DNA from: an uncultured Clostridia bacterium
Lineage (GTDB): Bacteria; Bacillota; Clostridia; TANB77; CAG-508
Direction: 5' to 3'
Assembly: GCA_944386675.1 (NCBI GenBank)
Contig: CALXBY010000015.1
Span: 1-36,734 of the forward strand
DNA: 36,734 nucleotides
In this document: piece by piece, positions 15,759 to 24,501 of the stretch
Layout of the letters: the number at the start of each line of letters is the position of its first letter
Numbering within the stretch: the stretch's first letter is position 1
Program-made: the position numbers and the translations under genes
The notes under the pieces: model-generated
The model's database searches: none
Told to the model about the DNA's origin: nothing
The model's input: only the letters and a program-made list of their open reading frames with translations

Positions 15759-18230
15759 TTATTTTCTAGCAAATTTTCTTTCTATGTCATATTTCGTCAT
15801 TTTTATAGCTGTTGGTCTTCCATGTGGACAAGTAAATGGGTTTGGTAATGCTAATAATTTATCCATTAAACTCTCTACTTCTTTAGTATCTAGTGCCATA
15901 TTCGCTTTTACAGCTGCTTTACATGCAACTGTTGCTATAAATTTTTCTTCTTTTTCTTGTTTAGCTGTTCTTGCAACTGTATTTATCTCATCTAATGTTT
16001 CTAAGAATAATTCCTTTGTATCTAAATCTATACAAACTGTTGGAACACCAGTTAATTTAATTGTGTTTTCGCCAAATTCTTCTAATGTAAAACCTGCTTT
16101 TCTAAACATATCCATATTTTCTTTTGCAATATCCATTTCTTTATGTGTTAATGTTATCACATCTGGTAATAATAACATTTGAGAGTCTTTACTTTTTTCA
16201 CTGTAATAATTTTCTTTTACTTTTTCATACATAATTCTTTCATGTGCTGCATGTTGATCTATAATATACATTTCTTGTCCAATTTCTATGATAATATATG
16301 TTTTAAATACAATTCCTATAAATTTATATGCTGGTTTTTGATATTCTTCTAGTCCTTCAAATACTGAAACATTATCTTTTAATATGTCTAGTTTATCTTC
16401 CTTTTCTTCTGGCTGTATTTCGTCATCTTGTATTGGTAATCTTCCAAATAATTTTGCATACATTTCATTAAAATCATCTGATACAACTTTAGGATTGTCA
16501 TTTAGTTTATCCATCTTTTCTTTTATTTCTTTAAATTCTTGCTTAATTTCTGGATTATCTATATTTTCAATAATTTCATTTGTATTATCCACTATCTGTT
16601 CACTATTTGTGGATTTTTGAATATTTTCATTTTTTACAATTTCTGAATTGTGTTCTTCATCTCCATAGTTATTTTCTGACTCTTTAAATTCACTTTTATC
16701 CAAAGAATCTTCATTTTCTTTATATAGCTCTTTTCCTTTGTCTGAATCTTCTATATTAGCCTCTTCTTGATTTTTGTTTTCTTCTTGTCCCTCTTTTAAA
16801 GTATAATCTTCTTTTGTTTCCTCTAGCTTTTCTTCTGTGTTTTCTTCTGAAGACATAGTATTCTTTTCTTTTAATTCTTTTTCTAAGTTTTCCTTCATTT
16901 GTCTTAATTTTGCTAACACATCAGAAGTATCTATTGGCTCTCCTATATTTAGTTTGTTTTCTTTATTATTTTTTGCACGATATACTTCCTCAATAATATT
17001 GGAATCTGTTTGATGTTCACCATTATCCATGTTTTTGGCTACATTTGTTTTTATTTTACTTTCTTCATCTGTATAATGTTCAATTACTTTTTCATTTTGC
17101 TTTCTAAAAGAAAATAATCCTCCAACATTTTGTCTTTCTTGTTTTTCTTCTTTTAAATTTTTTAGTCTTTCCTCAAATGTTAATTCTCTTGCTGTTTCCA
17201 TTTTTTCTTCATGTAATGCTTTTTCTGAATTTGCCACCAATTCTGTTTTTAACAAAGTATCTTTTATAGCATGATAAACTGCTTGGAAAATTTTATTTTC
17301 TTCTTCAAATCTAACTTCCAATTTTGCTGGATGCACATTTACATCTACTTTTGCCGGATTCATTTCTATATTTAATATTACAAAACCAAATTTTCCAATT
17401 GGAATTAATCCTTTATAACTTTGCTCTGTTGCTGCTGTTAATGTTTTATCTTTTATATATCTTTTATTAACAAAGAATAATTGATTAGATCGATTAGAAC
17501 GTGCTATTTCTGGTTTTCCTACAACGCCAGTAATATGAATATCTTCATATTGATAAGAAACTTCCATAATGCCATTTGCAATATCTTTTCCATAAATACT
17601 ATATATTACATTCTTAATATCTCCACTGCCATTTGTTTGAATAACTGTTTTTCCCGTATTAATTAATTTGATAGCAATATTTGGATTTACAAGAGCAATT
17701 CTTGTAATTACATCTTCTATATATCCTGATTCTGTATAATCTTTTTTTAAGAATTTATATCTAACAGGTGTATTAAAAAATAAATTTCTAACAGTAATTG
17801 TTGTTCCTGTTTTGCAACCTGCCTCTTCTTTTTCTAAAACATTTCCTGCTTCTACAACTACTCTATAACCAATTTCTTGTTCTTTTGTTTTTGATACCAG
17901 TTCAACATTAGCAATTGCAGCAATACTTGCTAATGCCTCACCTCTAAACCCCATTGATGTAACAGTATCCAAATCATCTGCACTTCTTATTTTACTAGTG
18001 GCATGTCTTTCAAAAGCAATTTCTAAGTCATCTTGGGCAATTCCTTTTCCATTGTCACTTACTTTTATATAAGAAATTCCTCCATTTTTTATTTCTACAG
18101 TTATATTGGTTGCTCCTGCATCAATTGAATTTTCTACCATTTCTTTTATAACAGAAGCTGGTCTTTCAATAACTTCGCCTGCTGCTATTTTATTAATTGT
18201 TAAATCATCTAATAAAACAATATTTCCCAT
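15759..18230 (-). CDS. mutL: DNA mismatch repair protein MutL (endonuclease type)
   Basis: Couples mismatch recognition by MutS to strand removal. The N-terminal GHKL ATPase (about 1-330) shows EVIERPASVIKEMVENSIDAGA, DNGKGI, GFRGEALASI and the KVDVNVHPAK motif. A very long acidic Glu/Asn/Lys linker runs from about 380 to 610. The C-terminal dimerisation/endonuclease domain carries the metal motif DQHAAHERIMYE, the ACKAAVKAN helix and CPHGRPT, so this is the nicking type found in organisms without MutH. At 823 residues it is longer than the usual 620-650, entirely through the linker. I start at 18230, where GGAGG lies 6 nt upstream. The mutS gene is not in the window. Confidence 0.97.
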   Translation of the reverse strand: MGNIVLLDDLTINKIAAGEVIERPASVIKEMVENSIDAGATNITVEIKNGGISYIKVSDNGKGIAQDDLEIAFERHATSKIRSADDLDTVTSMGFRGEALASIAAIANVELVSKTKEQEIGYRVVVEAGNVLEKEEAGCKTGTTITVRNLFFNTPVRYKFLKKDYTESGYIEDVITRIALVNPNIAIKLINTGKTVIQTNGSGDIKNVIYSIYGKDIANGIMEVSYQYEDIHITGVVGKPEIARSNRSNQLFFVNKRYIKDKTLTAATEQSYKGLIPIGKFGFVILNIEMNPAKVDVNVHPAKLEVRFEEENKIFQAVYHAIKDTLLKTELVANSEKALHEEKMETARELTFEERLKNLKEEKQERQNVGGLFSFRKQNEKVIEHYTDEESKIKTNVAKNMDNGEHQTDSNIIEEVYRAKNNKENKLNIGEPIDTSDVLAKLRQMKENLEKELKEKNTMSSEENTEEKLEETKEDYTLKEGQEENKNQEEANIEDSDKGKELYKENEDSLDKSEFKESENNYGDEEHNSEIVKNENIQKSTNSEQIVDNTNEIIENIDNPEIKQEFKEIKEKMDKLNDNPKVVSDDFNEMYAKLFGRLPIQDDEIQPEEKEDKLDILKDNVSVFEGLEEYQKPAYKFIGIVFKTYIIIEIGQEMYIIDQHAAHERIMYEKVKENYYSEKSKDSQMLLLPDVITLTHKEMDIAKENMDMFRKAGFTLEEFGENTIKLTGVPTVCIDLDTKELFLETLDEINTVARTAKQEKEEKFIATVACKAAVKANMALDTKEVESLMDKLLALPNPFTCPHGRPTAIKMTKYDIERKFARK

Positions 18231-18325
18231 TATTTCCTCCCTCTTTTGTTCCATCATCACTTTGGTGCTATTATATCATTTTCTCCTTCTTTTTGTATAG
18301 TTTTTCATCAAAAATTTTCAAAAAA

Positions 18326-18423
18326 GGATTTTGGGGACGGACTCATTTTTCCCTTTTTTACAAAATTTAAATAATTAAAATATAAAATAAAAAAAGGGAA
18401 AAATGAGTCCGTCCCCAAAATCC
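18326..18423. repeat. Palindromic element A (GGGGACGG type)
   Basis: Perfect 34-nt inverted arms (18326-18359 and 18390-18423) flank a 30-nt AT-only loop. The arm core is GGGGACGGACTCATTTTTCC. The outer end lies about 6 nt past the permease stop codon at 18430. The same arm recurs in element B. It resembles a REP/MITE-type non-autonomous repeat. It could also fold as a strong RNA hairpin and end transcription, although the minus-strand tail is not a clean U-tract. Confidence 0.8.
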
Positions 18424-18429
18424 CTTTTT

Positions 18430-21400
18430 CTATTCCACACTTTTTAAACTTCCTATCATGTCAATTTTCTTTAATGTAAAATATGTAACAATATTAACAA
18501 TAATTGAGAAAACAATTGTAATTGCTGCTGCATACACATAGCTAATTGGATAAATTACTTTTTCAAATCGCAATATATTAATTTCGCAGGTTCCTAAGAT
18601 GTAAAAATTCAAGAAATATCCTCCCACTAATCCTAACAAGATTCCAATTATCGTTAAAATAAGTGTTTCTCTTGTCACGTAATCATATACTTCTCTATCA
18701 TAAAATCCCAATACTTTTATGGTTGCTAATTCTCTAATTCTTTCACCTATATTAATATTTGATAAATTATATAATACAACAAATGCCAATAAGCCTGCTG
18801 ATATAATAAGAACTACTACTACATAATTTAGAGAATTCATGGTATCATCCAATGTTTTCATTGTGGTTGTTGTTAATGTAACAGTAGATACTTCATTTTT
18901 TGCTACCATTTCTTGCATAATTGCTTTTTCTTGTTCTTCATTCAAATTATTATCTTGAATTAATAATACATTTGTACTATATGTTTCTCCAAATACTTGT
19001 TGATATAATTCTTTAGACATATACACATAATGACTAATATAATTTTCTGTTATACCAACGACTTTTATCTCTTTTTCTACATCATCAGCAGTGGTTACTT
19101 TTACCATATCCCCTACTTTAGCATTAATCAATTCTGCTAGTTTATCAGTTATAATAATACCTTCTTCTGATAGTGTAAATGGTTCTTTTGTTTTGACATC
19201 TCTTAATTTTATCATTTTATCTATTTCTTTGTTGTCACTTGGAACAACAATTTGAACTGTTTCACGATTATCTTTTCCGGCTGTCCCAGATTCCATAAAC
19301 GTTTCTACAACTTCTTGTATATCTTCTTTTTGTTTTAACTCTTCTACATAATTGTCTTTTTGCTCAGTGGTTAAAGCTGTTTTTAAACTTACTAACATAT
19401 CATAATGGCATATATCTTCATATTGATTTGGCAAAATCGAAGATATAGAATCTTTTATTCCAAATCCTGCTAATATTAAAGATGTGCATCCCATAATACC
19501 GATAATAGTCATTAAAAATCTTTTCTTATATCTAAAAATATTTCTAACAGTTACTTTATGTGAAAATTTTAAGCGTTTCCAGATAAAAGTAACTCTTTCT
19601 AACAATACCCTTTTTCCATATTTTGGTGCTTTTGGTCTTAATAACGTTGCTGGCGTTTCTTTAACTTCTTTTAAAATGGTATATAATGTTGCTCCTACAA
19701 TACAAATATAAATTAATCCTAATCCAATTGAAGAATATTGATGATTAAAAGATACTATAAATTCTGGTAATGTATACATCATTTCATACATATCCCATAT
19801 AATTCTAGGTAGTAACTGAAAGCCAATATTCATTCCAATAATTCCACCAATAATACAAGCTAAACTAGAATAAACTAAATATTTTAGCATGATATGAAAT
19901 TTGTTGTATCCTAATGCTTTTAATGTTCCAATTTCTTGTCTTTCTTCTTCTACCATTCTTGTCATAGAAGTTAGAGAAACTAATGCTGCAATTGCAAAAA
20001 ATACAATTGGAAATACCACACTTAAGTTTTCTATACTTTCTGTGTCCTGAATATAACTACTATATCCTGCATTTTGCTGTCTATCTAAAATATACCACTT
20101 CGCCTTTTCTATTTCTGAAACTTTTTCTCTAGCATCAATCAATTTTCCTTCTGCTTCTTGTATCTTCGTATTAAATTCTGCTCTTGCATTTTCTAGCTCT
20201 ACCTCTGCATTTTCAATTTCTTGTTTTGAAGCTTCTAATTCTTTTTTAGCATTTGCAATTTGTGCATAAGTATTATTTTTGGTTCTTTCTAAAGTTGCCT
20301 CTTGATTTTGAATTTCAGCTCTTGCACTATTAATTTGTGCTTCTGCATTTTGCAATTCTTGTCTTCCACTTGCAATCTGATTATCAATCTCAGTAATTCC
20401 TGCCTCAATAGATTGTTTATTGGTTTCATATACTTGTTTTGTGGCTTGCAATTTTGCAATTTCTTGATTAATAGCATTTATCTCTTCTTCTGTGTCTGCC
20501 GTTTCTAATTGTGCCTGTTTTTCTGCTATTGAATTATCTGCTATTTTAATTGCATTATTAATATTTTCTAATGTACTTTGTAAACCTGCCTTTTGATTTT
20601 CTGCCTCTTCAAATCCCTTTTCTGCTTCAATTTTTTCATTATTTAATCTAAGCGCATTTTTGGCGACTTCTGTTTTTGCACTTTCAATTTGTGATTCTGC
20701 ATTTTCAAATTTTTGATTTGCTGTACGTTCATTACTAGTTATTTGTGCTTCCCCAGATTCTATTTGTGTTTTTCCTTCATTAATCTTATTTTCTGCATCC
20801 TGAAGCTCGGCTTCTCCTTTTTGTTTTTCGGTATTAAACTCTTCTTCTGCTTTTGCAATTTCTGCATTTGCTTCATCAATTAATTCTTGATATCTTGCAT
20901 TTTCTCTTTCTTCTTTTATTTCTTCTATCTTTTCTTTGGTTTCTTCCACATAATCTTCATATTTATTGCTTCCTGTTTGATATTTCTCTGCATTTTTTAA
21001 AGTTATATAAATTTCTGTATACACTTCTGAATTTATATTTTCTCTATTGACATAGATATAATAGTCAATCACACCTGTTCCTAATTTTGTACTTCCTCTT
21101 TCTCTTGATATGTATAAAGGACTTTCTACCACACCTACAATTTTTAATGTTTTATTTTTTAAATATTCTGTTCCTTCTTCATCCGTCGTTCCTGTTTGCT
21201 CTGTCTTTTCTGGTTCTATATCTATACTATCACCAATCTTTTTTCCTGTTCCTTCTAAGAAATCTTTTTCTACCACACATTCATCTATATTTTCTGGCAT
21301 ACTACCTTCTACTAGAACTGGTTTATTTACATCGTCTACACATAAGATTTTTGAAACAATTTCCTTATCATTTGTTTTAATTAATCCATCTCTACTATAT

Positions 21401-21669
21401 GTACCATACACATTTTCAACATTTTCTATGTTAGATAAAGCTTCAATATCACTGTTTGTTAAGCCAAGTGTAGACATCACTTCTATATCATATACATTTT
21501 GATTTTTATAATATATATCAATCGAATCTATCATATCTGGTGAAGATGCTCTTAGTCCTGCAAAAAATCCTACACCTAACAAAGCCATTAATAAAATAGA
21601 AATAAATCGTTTATATGATTTCTTGATTTCTTTAAAAGTATCTTTAAGTAATGCTTTTTTTATTTTCAC
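18430..21669 (-). CDS. ABC transporter permease, FtsX/MacB-like, with long extracytoplasmic coiled coil
   Basis: Membrane subunit of an ATP-driven exporter or mechanotransmitter, paired with the ATPase at 21896. The roughly 1080 residues run: first transmembrane helix (about 20-42); extracytoplasmic domain (45-235); a very long Ala/Glu/Gln-rich coiled coil (about 240-530) of repeated EIxNAxAE-like units; FtsX core 1 with three helices (about 555-690, SLTSMTRMVEEERQEIGTLKALGY); another helix (about 720-740) with a second extracytoplasmic domain; and FtsX core 2 (about 955-1075, RIRELATIKVLGFYDREV). The start is GTG at 21669, with GGAGG 8 nt upstream; the ATG 9 nt earlier is too close to that site. 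Substrate unknown. Confidence 0.9.
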   Translation of the reverse strand: MKIKKALLKDTFKEIKKSYKRFISILLMALLGVGFFAGLRASSPDMIDSIDIYYKNQNVYDIEVMSTLGLTNSDIEALSNIENVENVYGTYSRDGLIKTNDKEIVSKILCVDDVNKPVLVEGSMPENIDECVVEKDFLEGTGKKIGDSIDIEPEKTEQTGTTDEEGTEYLKNKTLKIVGVVESPLYISRERGSTKLGTGVIDYYIYVNRENINSEVYTEIYITLKNAEKYQTGSNKYEDYVEETKEKIEEIKEERENARYQELIDEANAEIAKAEEEFNTEKQKGEAELQDAENKINEGKTQIESGEAQITSNERTANQKFENAESQIESAKTEVAKNALRLNNEKIEAEKGFEEAENQKAGLQSTLENINNAIKIADNSIAEKQAQLETADTEEEINAINQEIAKLQATKQVYETNKQSIEAGITEIDNQIASGRQELQNAEAQINSARAEIQNQEATLERTKNNTYAQIANAKKELEASKQEIENAEVELENARAEFNTKIQEAEGKLIDAREKVSEIEKAKWYILDRQQNAGYSSYIQDTESIENLSVVFPIVFFAIAALVSLTSMTRMVEEERQEIGTLKALGYNKFHIMLKYLVYSSLACIIGGIIGMNIGFQLLPRIIWDMYEMMYTLPEFIVSFNHQYSSIGLGLIYICIVGATLYTILKEVKETPATLLRPKAPKYGKRVLLERVTFIWKRLKFSHKVTVRNIFRYKKRFLMTIIGIMGCTSLILAGFGIKDSISSILPNQYEDICHYDMLVSLKTALTTEQKDNYVEELKQKEDIQEVVETFMESGTAGKDNRETVQIVVPSDNKEIDKMIKLRDVKTKEPFTLSEEGIIITDKLAELINAKVGDMVKVTTADDVEKEIKVVGITENYISHYVYMSKELYQQVFGETYSTNVLLIQDNNLNEEQEKAIMQEMVAKNEVSTVTLTTTTMKTLDDTMNSLNYVVVVLIISAGLLAFVVLYNLSNINIGERIRELATIKVLGFYDREVYDYVTRETLILTIIGILLGLVGGYFLNFYILGTCEINILRFEKVIYPISYVYAAAITIVFSIIVNIVTYFTLKKIDMIGSLKSVE

Positions 21670-21694
21670 TCGCATCACCTCCAAAGTTCAATTT

Positions 21695-21895
21695 TGTCCA
21701 GTTTGGGACATTTGAGGGATTTTGGGGACGGACTCATTTTTCCCTTTTTATATTATTATATAATGAATTATATGTATAAACTAATTTTCAAAAAATACTT
21801 TTATAGACCCTATATGATTTTTCAAATCTTTTAAATCTTAAAAAGGGAAAAATGAGTCCGTCCCCAAAATCCCTCAAAACGTCCCCAATTGGACA
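21695..21895. repeat. Palindromic element B, splitting the ABC operon
   Basis: Perfect 40-nt arms (21711-21750 and 21839-21878) share the GGGGACGG core and flanks with element A. They are extended outward by imperfect arms containing TGTCCA-TTGGGGACG. The central 88 nt are AT-rich and have no coding potential. On the minus strand the outer end begins directly after the TAG of the ATPase gene (21896-21898). The element therefore fills the space between ATPase and permease, which are normally adjacent or overlapping in this family. Confidence 0.85.
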
Positions 21896-22597
21896 CTACC
21901 ATTCTATATTTTCTACAGGGATTGGATTTTGATTACTCTCGATACTTTCTGCAGTCCCATTTTTAAATCTGATAATTTTATCTGCCATTGGAGCAATTGC
22001 TGCATTATGCGTTATGATAATAACGGTCATCTTTTCTTTTCTCGCAGTATCTTGTAATAATTTTAAAATTTGTTTTCCTGTTTTATAATCTAAGGCTCCT
22101 GTTGGCTCATCACACAATAATAATTTTGGATTTTTTGCAATTGCCCTTGCTATTGCTACCCTTTGTTGTTCTCCTCCTGACAATTGTGATGGAAAATTCT
22201 TTTTTCTATCTGCTAATCCTACCTTTTCCATTACTTCATCTGGATTTAAAGAATCTTTACAAATTTGTGTTGCTAGTTCTACGTTTTCAATTGCTGTTAA
22301 ATTTTGTACCAAATTATAAAATTGAAAAACAAATCCAATATCTTCTCTTCTATATTTTATTAATGCTTTATTTTTTAATTTTGCTACATTTTTTCCATCA
22401 ACAATCACATCTCCGGAAGTTACACTATCCATACCACCTAAAATATTTAATGCTGTCGTTTTTCCTGCGCCTGATGGTCCAACAACTACTACCAATTCTC
22501 CTTTTTCTATTGAAAAATTCGTATTATTTAAAGCTTTTATGATGATTTCACCCATTTTATATTCTTTGCAAACATTTTTAAATTCTATATATGACAT
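21896..22597 (-). CDS. ABC transporter ATP-binding protein (LolD/MacB type)
   Basis: Cytoplasmic ATPase of the exporter whose permease lies downstream. The 233 residues include Walker A GPSGAGKTTALN (about 40-51), Q-loop FVFQFYNLVQNLTAIENV, signature LSGGEQQRVAIARAI (about 139-153), Walker B LLLCDEPTGALD (about 159-170) and the H-loop ITHN. This is the LolD/MacB/FtsE group that pairs with FtsX-domain permeases. GGGAG lies 7 nt before the ATG. The gene begins the operon from the promoter at 22665-22693. Element B now separates it from the permease by about 226 nt. Confidence 0.95.
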   Translation of the reverse strand: MSYIEFKNVCKEYKMGEIIIKALNNTNFSIEKGELVVVVGPSGAGKTTALNILGGMDSVTSGDVIVDGKNVAKLKNKALIKYRREDIGFVFQFYNLVQNLTAIENVELATQICKDSLNPDEVMEKVGLADRKKNFPSQLSGGEQQRVAIARAIAKNPKLLLCDEPTGALDYKTGKQILKLLQDTARKEKMTVIIITHNAAIAPMADKIIRFKNGTAESIESNQNPIPVENIEW

Positions 22598-22664
22598 ATA
22601 AATTCTCCCTTCTTTAAGAGATTTATCATTATCTGAAAATTTTTCCTATTATTTTTCTAATGAC

Positions 22665-22693
22665 ATTATATCATATCAAATTTAAAAGTTGAA
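22665..22693 (-). promoter_or_regulatory. Promoter of the ABC transporter operon
   Basis: On the minus strand: TTCAAC (22688-22693), 17-nt spacer, TATAAT (22665-22670) preceded by an extended TGA. A palindrome ACTCTAGAGT sits about 40 nt upstream (22730-22739), a possible operator. Confidence 0.55.
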
Positions 22694-22799
22694 GAAATTT
22701 TTTCCATTTTATATGTGAATTTTAAGTGAACTCTAGAGTCAATTTTAAAGTTGATTTAAAATTGATTTTAACTTTTCTAAAATTATTAAAAACAAAAAT

Positions 22800-22826
22800 G
22801 AACTTTAAGGAATGTCCCTAAAGTTC
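22800..22826 (-). terminator. Terminator after the SPL-like gene
   Basis: An 8-bp stem (22800-22807 with 22819-22826) overlaps the stop codon at 22825. On the minus strand it is followed by ATTTTTGTTTTT, a good U-tract. Confidence 0.85.
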
Positions 22827-23823
22827 ATACCATATACTCTATTATATTTTCTTTAAAATATTTATGCATTTCTTCTAATAAAAATCTTTTTCCATCTTCT
22901 CTTAAATCTGATCTATACATATATTTTCCCTTTCCTCTACCTTGCATTTTTTCTTTATCATAAATTTGAATTGCATTCGGGAATGCTTCTTCATTAATTT
23001 TTGTATGAACAAAACTATAAGTCATAAAAATGATTTCAAAAAATACTTGTCTCTTTGCTTTTTTAGAAAGTTTATTATCTAGCTCTATGATTAATTCTTT
23101 ATATAGTGTTTTCCAATTTTCTACCATAATCACAGGTGCAATTAAAATTCCTACCTTATATCCAGCTTCACTTAAGCTATTAATTGCTTCTATTCTTTCT
23201 TCCAATCTAGAAGTACCAAATTCTACACGATTAATAATTTCTTTTGGATTTACACTCATTCTAATAATTATTCTTCCTTGATGATTTAAATTCAATATAT
23301 TATCTACCATAGAGAATTTAGTTGGTAAAGTTAAAAATCCTTTTTTGCAATCCTTAAAATTTTCAATTGTCCAAACTAGATTATTTGTAATTGTATTTTC
23401 TAATATTAAATCACTATTACTGCCAATTTCAAAAGTTAATTCCTTTTCTGATGTTTCACTTGTCTTGATAATTTTTTCTAACATTTTCTCCCTATTTACA
23501 AACAAACGTAAATACGCACATTTATTATAATTACAAACTAAATAACAATACATACAAGCAGCTGTACATCCTGATGAAGTATATGGCACTAAAAAATCTG
23601 AAGTTTTATGATTAGGAACAAATTTATGTGTTTTTCTAACACCAATAATTAAATTACGTTTCATATCCATAAATTCTTTATTAGATTTTTTTCTCATTTC
23701 TTCAATATTATTATGATTTTCGATTTCTACCATTGGCACTTCTTTGTACTTTTCCATTAATTGTTTTCCTAAATCATAATTCAAAATATTTTTTTCAAAA
23801 TAAATCGCTTTTGGCTTAAACAT
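22825..23823 (-). CDS. Spore photoproduct lyase-like radical SAM protein
   Basis: The family repairs the UV lesion 5-thyminyl-5,6-dihydrothymine in spore DNA by hydrogen abstraction from SAM. The 332 residues fit the SplB length. The [4Fe-4S] motif is SSGCTAACMYCYL (Cys86, Cys90, Cys93), with Tyr92 and Tyr94 flanking as in SplB. However, the position that by my alignment corresponds to the hydrogen-donating Cys140/141 of characterised enzymes is serine: FEIGSNSDLI here (Ser135) against FE-AC-SD in the family. The protein may therefore be an SPL-family member with altered chemistry. AAAGGA lies about 8 nt before the ATG. It has its own terminator (22800-22826). Upstream is the perfect palindrome C, so it probably stands alone. 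Confidence 0.85.
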   Translation of the reverse strand: MFKPKAIYFEKNILNYDLGKQLMEKYKEVPMVEIENHNNIEEMRKKSNKEFMDMKRNLIIGVRKTHKFVPNHKTSDFLVPYTSSGCTAACMYCYLVCNYNKCAYLRLFVNREKMLEKIIKTSETSEKELTFEIGSNSDLILENTITNNLVWTIENFKDCKKGFLTLPTKFSMVDNILNLNHQGRIIIRMSVNPKEIINRVEFGTSRLEERIEAINSLSEAGYKVGILIAPVIMVENWKTLYKELIIELDNKLSKKAKRQVFFEIIFMTYSFVHTKINEEAFPNAIQIYDKEKMQGRGKGKYMYRSDLREDGKRFLLEEMHKYFKENIIEYMV

Positions 23824-23878
23824 CTAAATCATCCTTTCATGACTTAGTTTAACCAAAAGCGAGTTTTTTAACCCAATG

Positions 23879-23978
23879 GGGACGTGCCAAATCGTTTCAA
23901 AATGATACTAAAAGGGACAGACCTTCCTTTCAAGGTCTGTCCCTTTTAGTATCATTTTGAAACGATTTGGCACGTCCC
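23879..23978. repeat. Palindromic element C, perfect 47-bp hairpin
   Basis: Arms 23879-23925 and 23932-23978 are perfect inverted copies around a 6-nt loop (CCTTTC). The arms start GGGACGTGCC and contain ATCGTTTCAAAATGAT and AAAAGGGACAGACC. The right end shares the final G of the dfrA TAG stop codon. It has no coding potential. It shares only the GGGGACG end with elements A, B and D. It would be an extremely stable RNA stem or DNA cruciform. Confidence 0.9.
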
Positions 23979-24463
23979 TAACGTTCATAAGTTACATATT
24001 CATATGTAAATTTATTTTCTTCATCTTCAGGACCTTTTTCTCTACTAATTTCTTTCCATATTTCTTTATCTATTTTAGGAAAGAAGGCATCTCCGTCAAA
24101 TTCTTTATCAATTTCTGTTACATACATTTTCTTTACATATGGCATTAATAAATTATAAATAATTGCTCCACCTATAACAAATGCCTCTTCTTCATTTTCT
24201 ATATATTCTTGAATTTGTAACATAGAATGTACTATCTCAACATTTTCATCATTTACTTTAAAATCTGGATTTTGTGTAAATACTATGTGTTTTCTATTAG
24301 GTAATACTCTTCCTAATGATTCAAATGTTTTTCTTCCCATGATAATAGTATGTCCTGTTGTTAGTTTCTTAAATCTTTTTAAATCATCTGATAAATGCCA
24401 TAATAATTGATTATCTTTTCCAATGGCATTATTTTTTGCTTTTGCTACTATGATACTCAACAT
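23978..24463 (-). CDS. dfrA: Dihydrofolate reductase
   Basis: NADPH-dependent reduction of dihydrofolate to tetrahydrofolate, regenerating the cofactor consumed by ThyA. The roughly 161 residues are the normal bacterial length. Visible motifs are LSIIVAKAKNNAIGKDNQLLWHLSDDLKRFK (N-terminus and substrate loop), HTIIMGRKTFESLGRVLPNR (NADPH binding), and FVIGGAIIYNLLMPYVKKMYVTEID with the GG motif. I use the ATG at 24463. A TTG 9 nt upstream sits closer to AAAGGA and could be used instead, adding three residues. It lies 38 nt after thyA, one operon. Its stop codon touches palindrome C. Confidence 0.96.
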   Translation of the reverse strand: MLSIIVAKAKNNAIGKDNQLLWHLSDDLKRFKKLTTGHTIIMGRKTFESLGRVLPNRKHIVFTQNPDFKVNDENVEIVHSMLQIQEYIENEEEAFVIGGAIIYNLLMPYVKKMYVTEIDKEFDGDAFFPKIDKEIWKEISREKGPEDEENKFTYEYVTYER

Positions 24464-24501
24464 GTTAATCAATATTCCTTTCTTTCTATAAACATTTTTC
24501 C

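Noticed and set aside
20289-20477. Minus-strand frame inside the ABC permease coiled coil
   Set aside because: It is an out-of-frame product of the repetitive coiled-coil codons, with no start signals.
22825-23823. SPL homologue taken as proof of sporulation
   Set aside because: SPL-family proteins occur in non-spore-formers, the donor Cys appears absent here, and no other spore gene is in the window.
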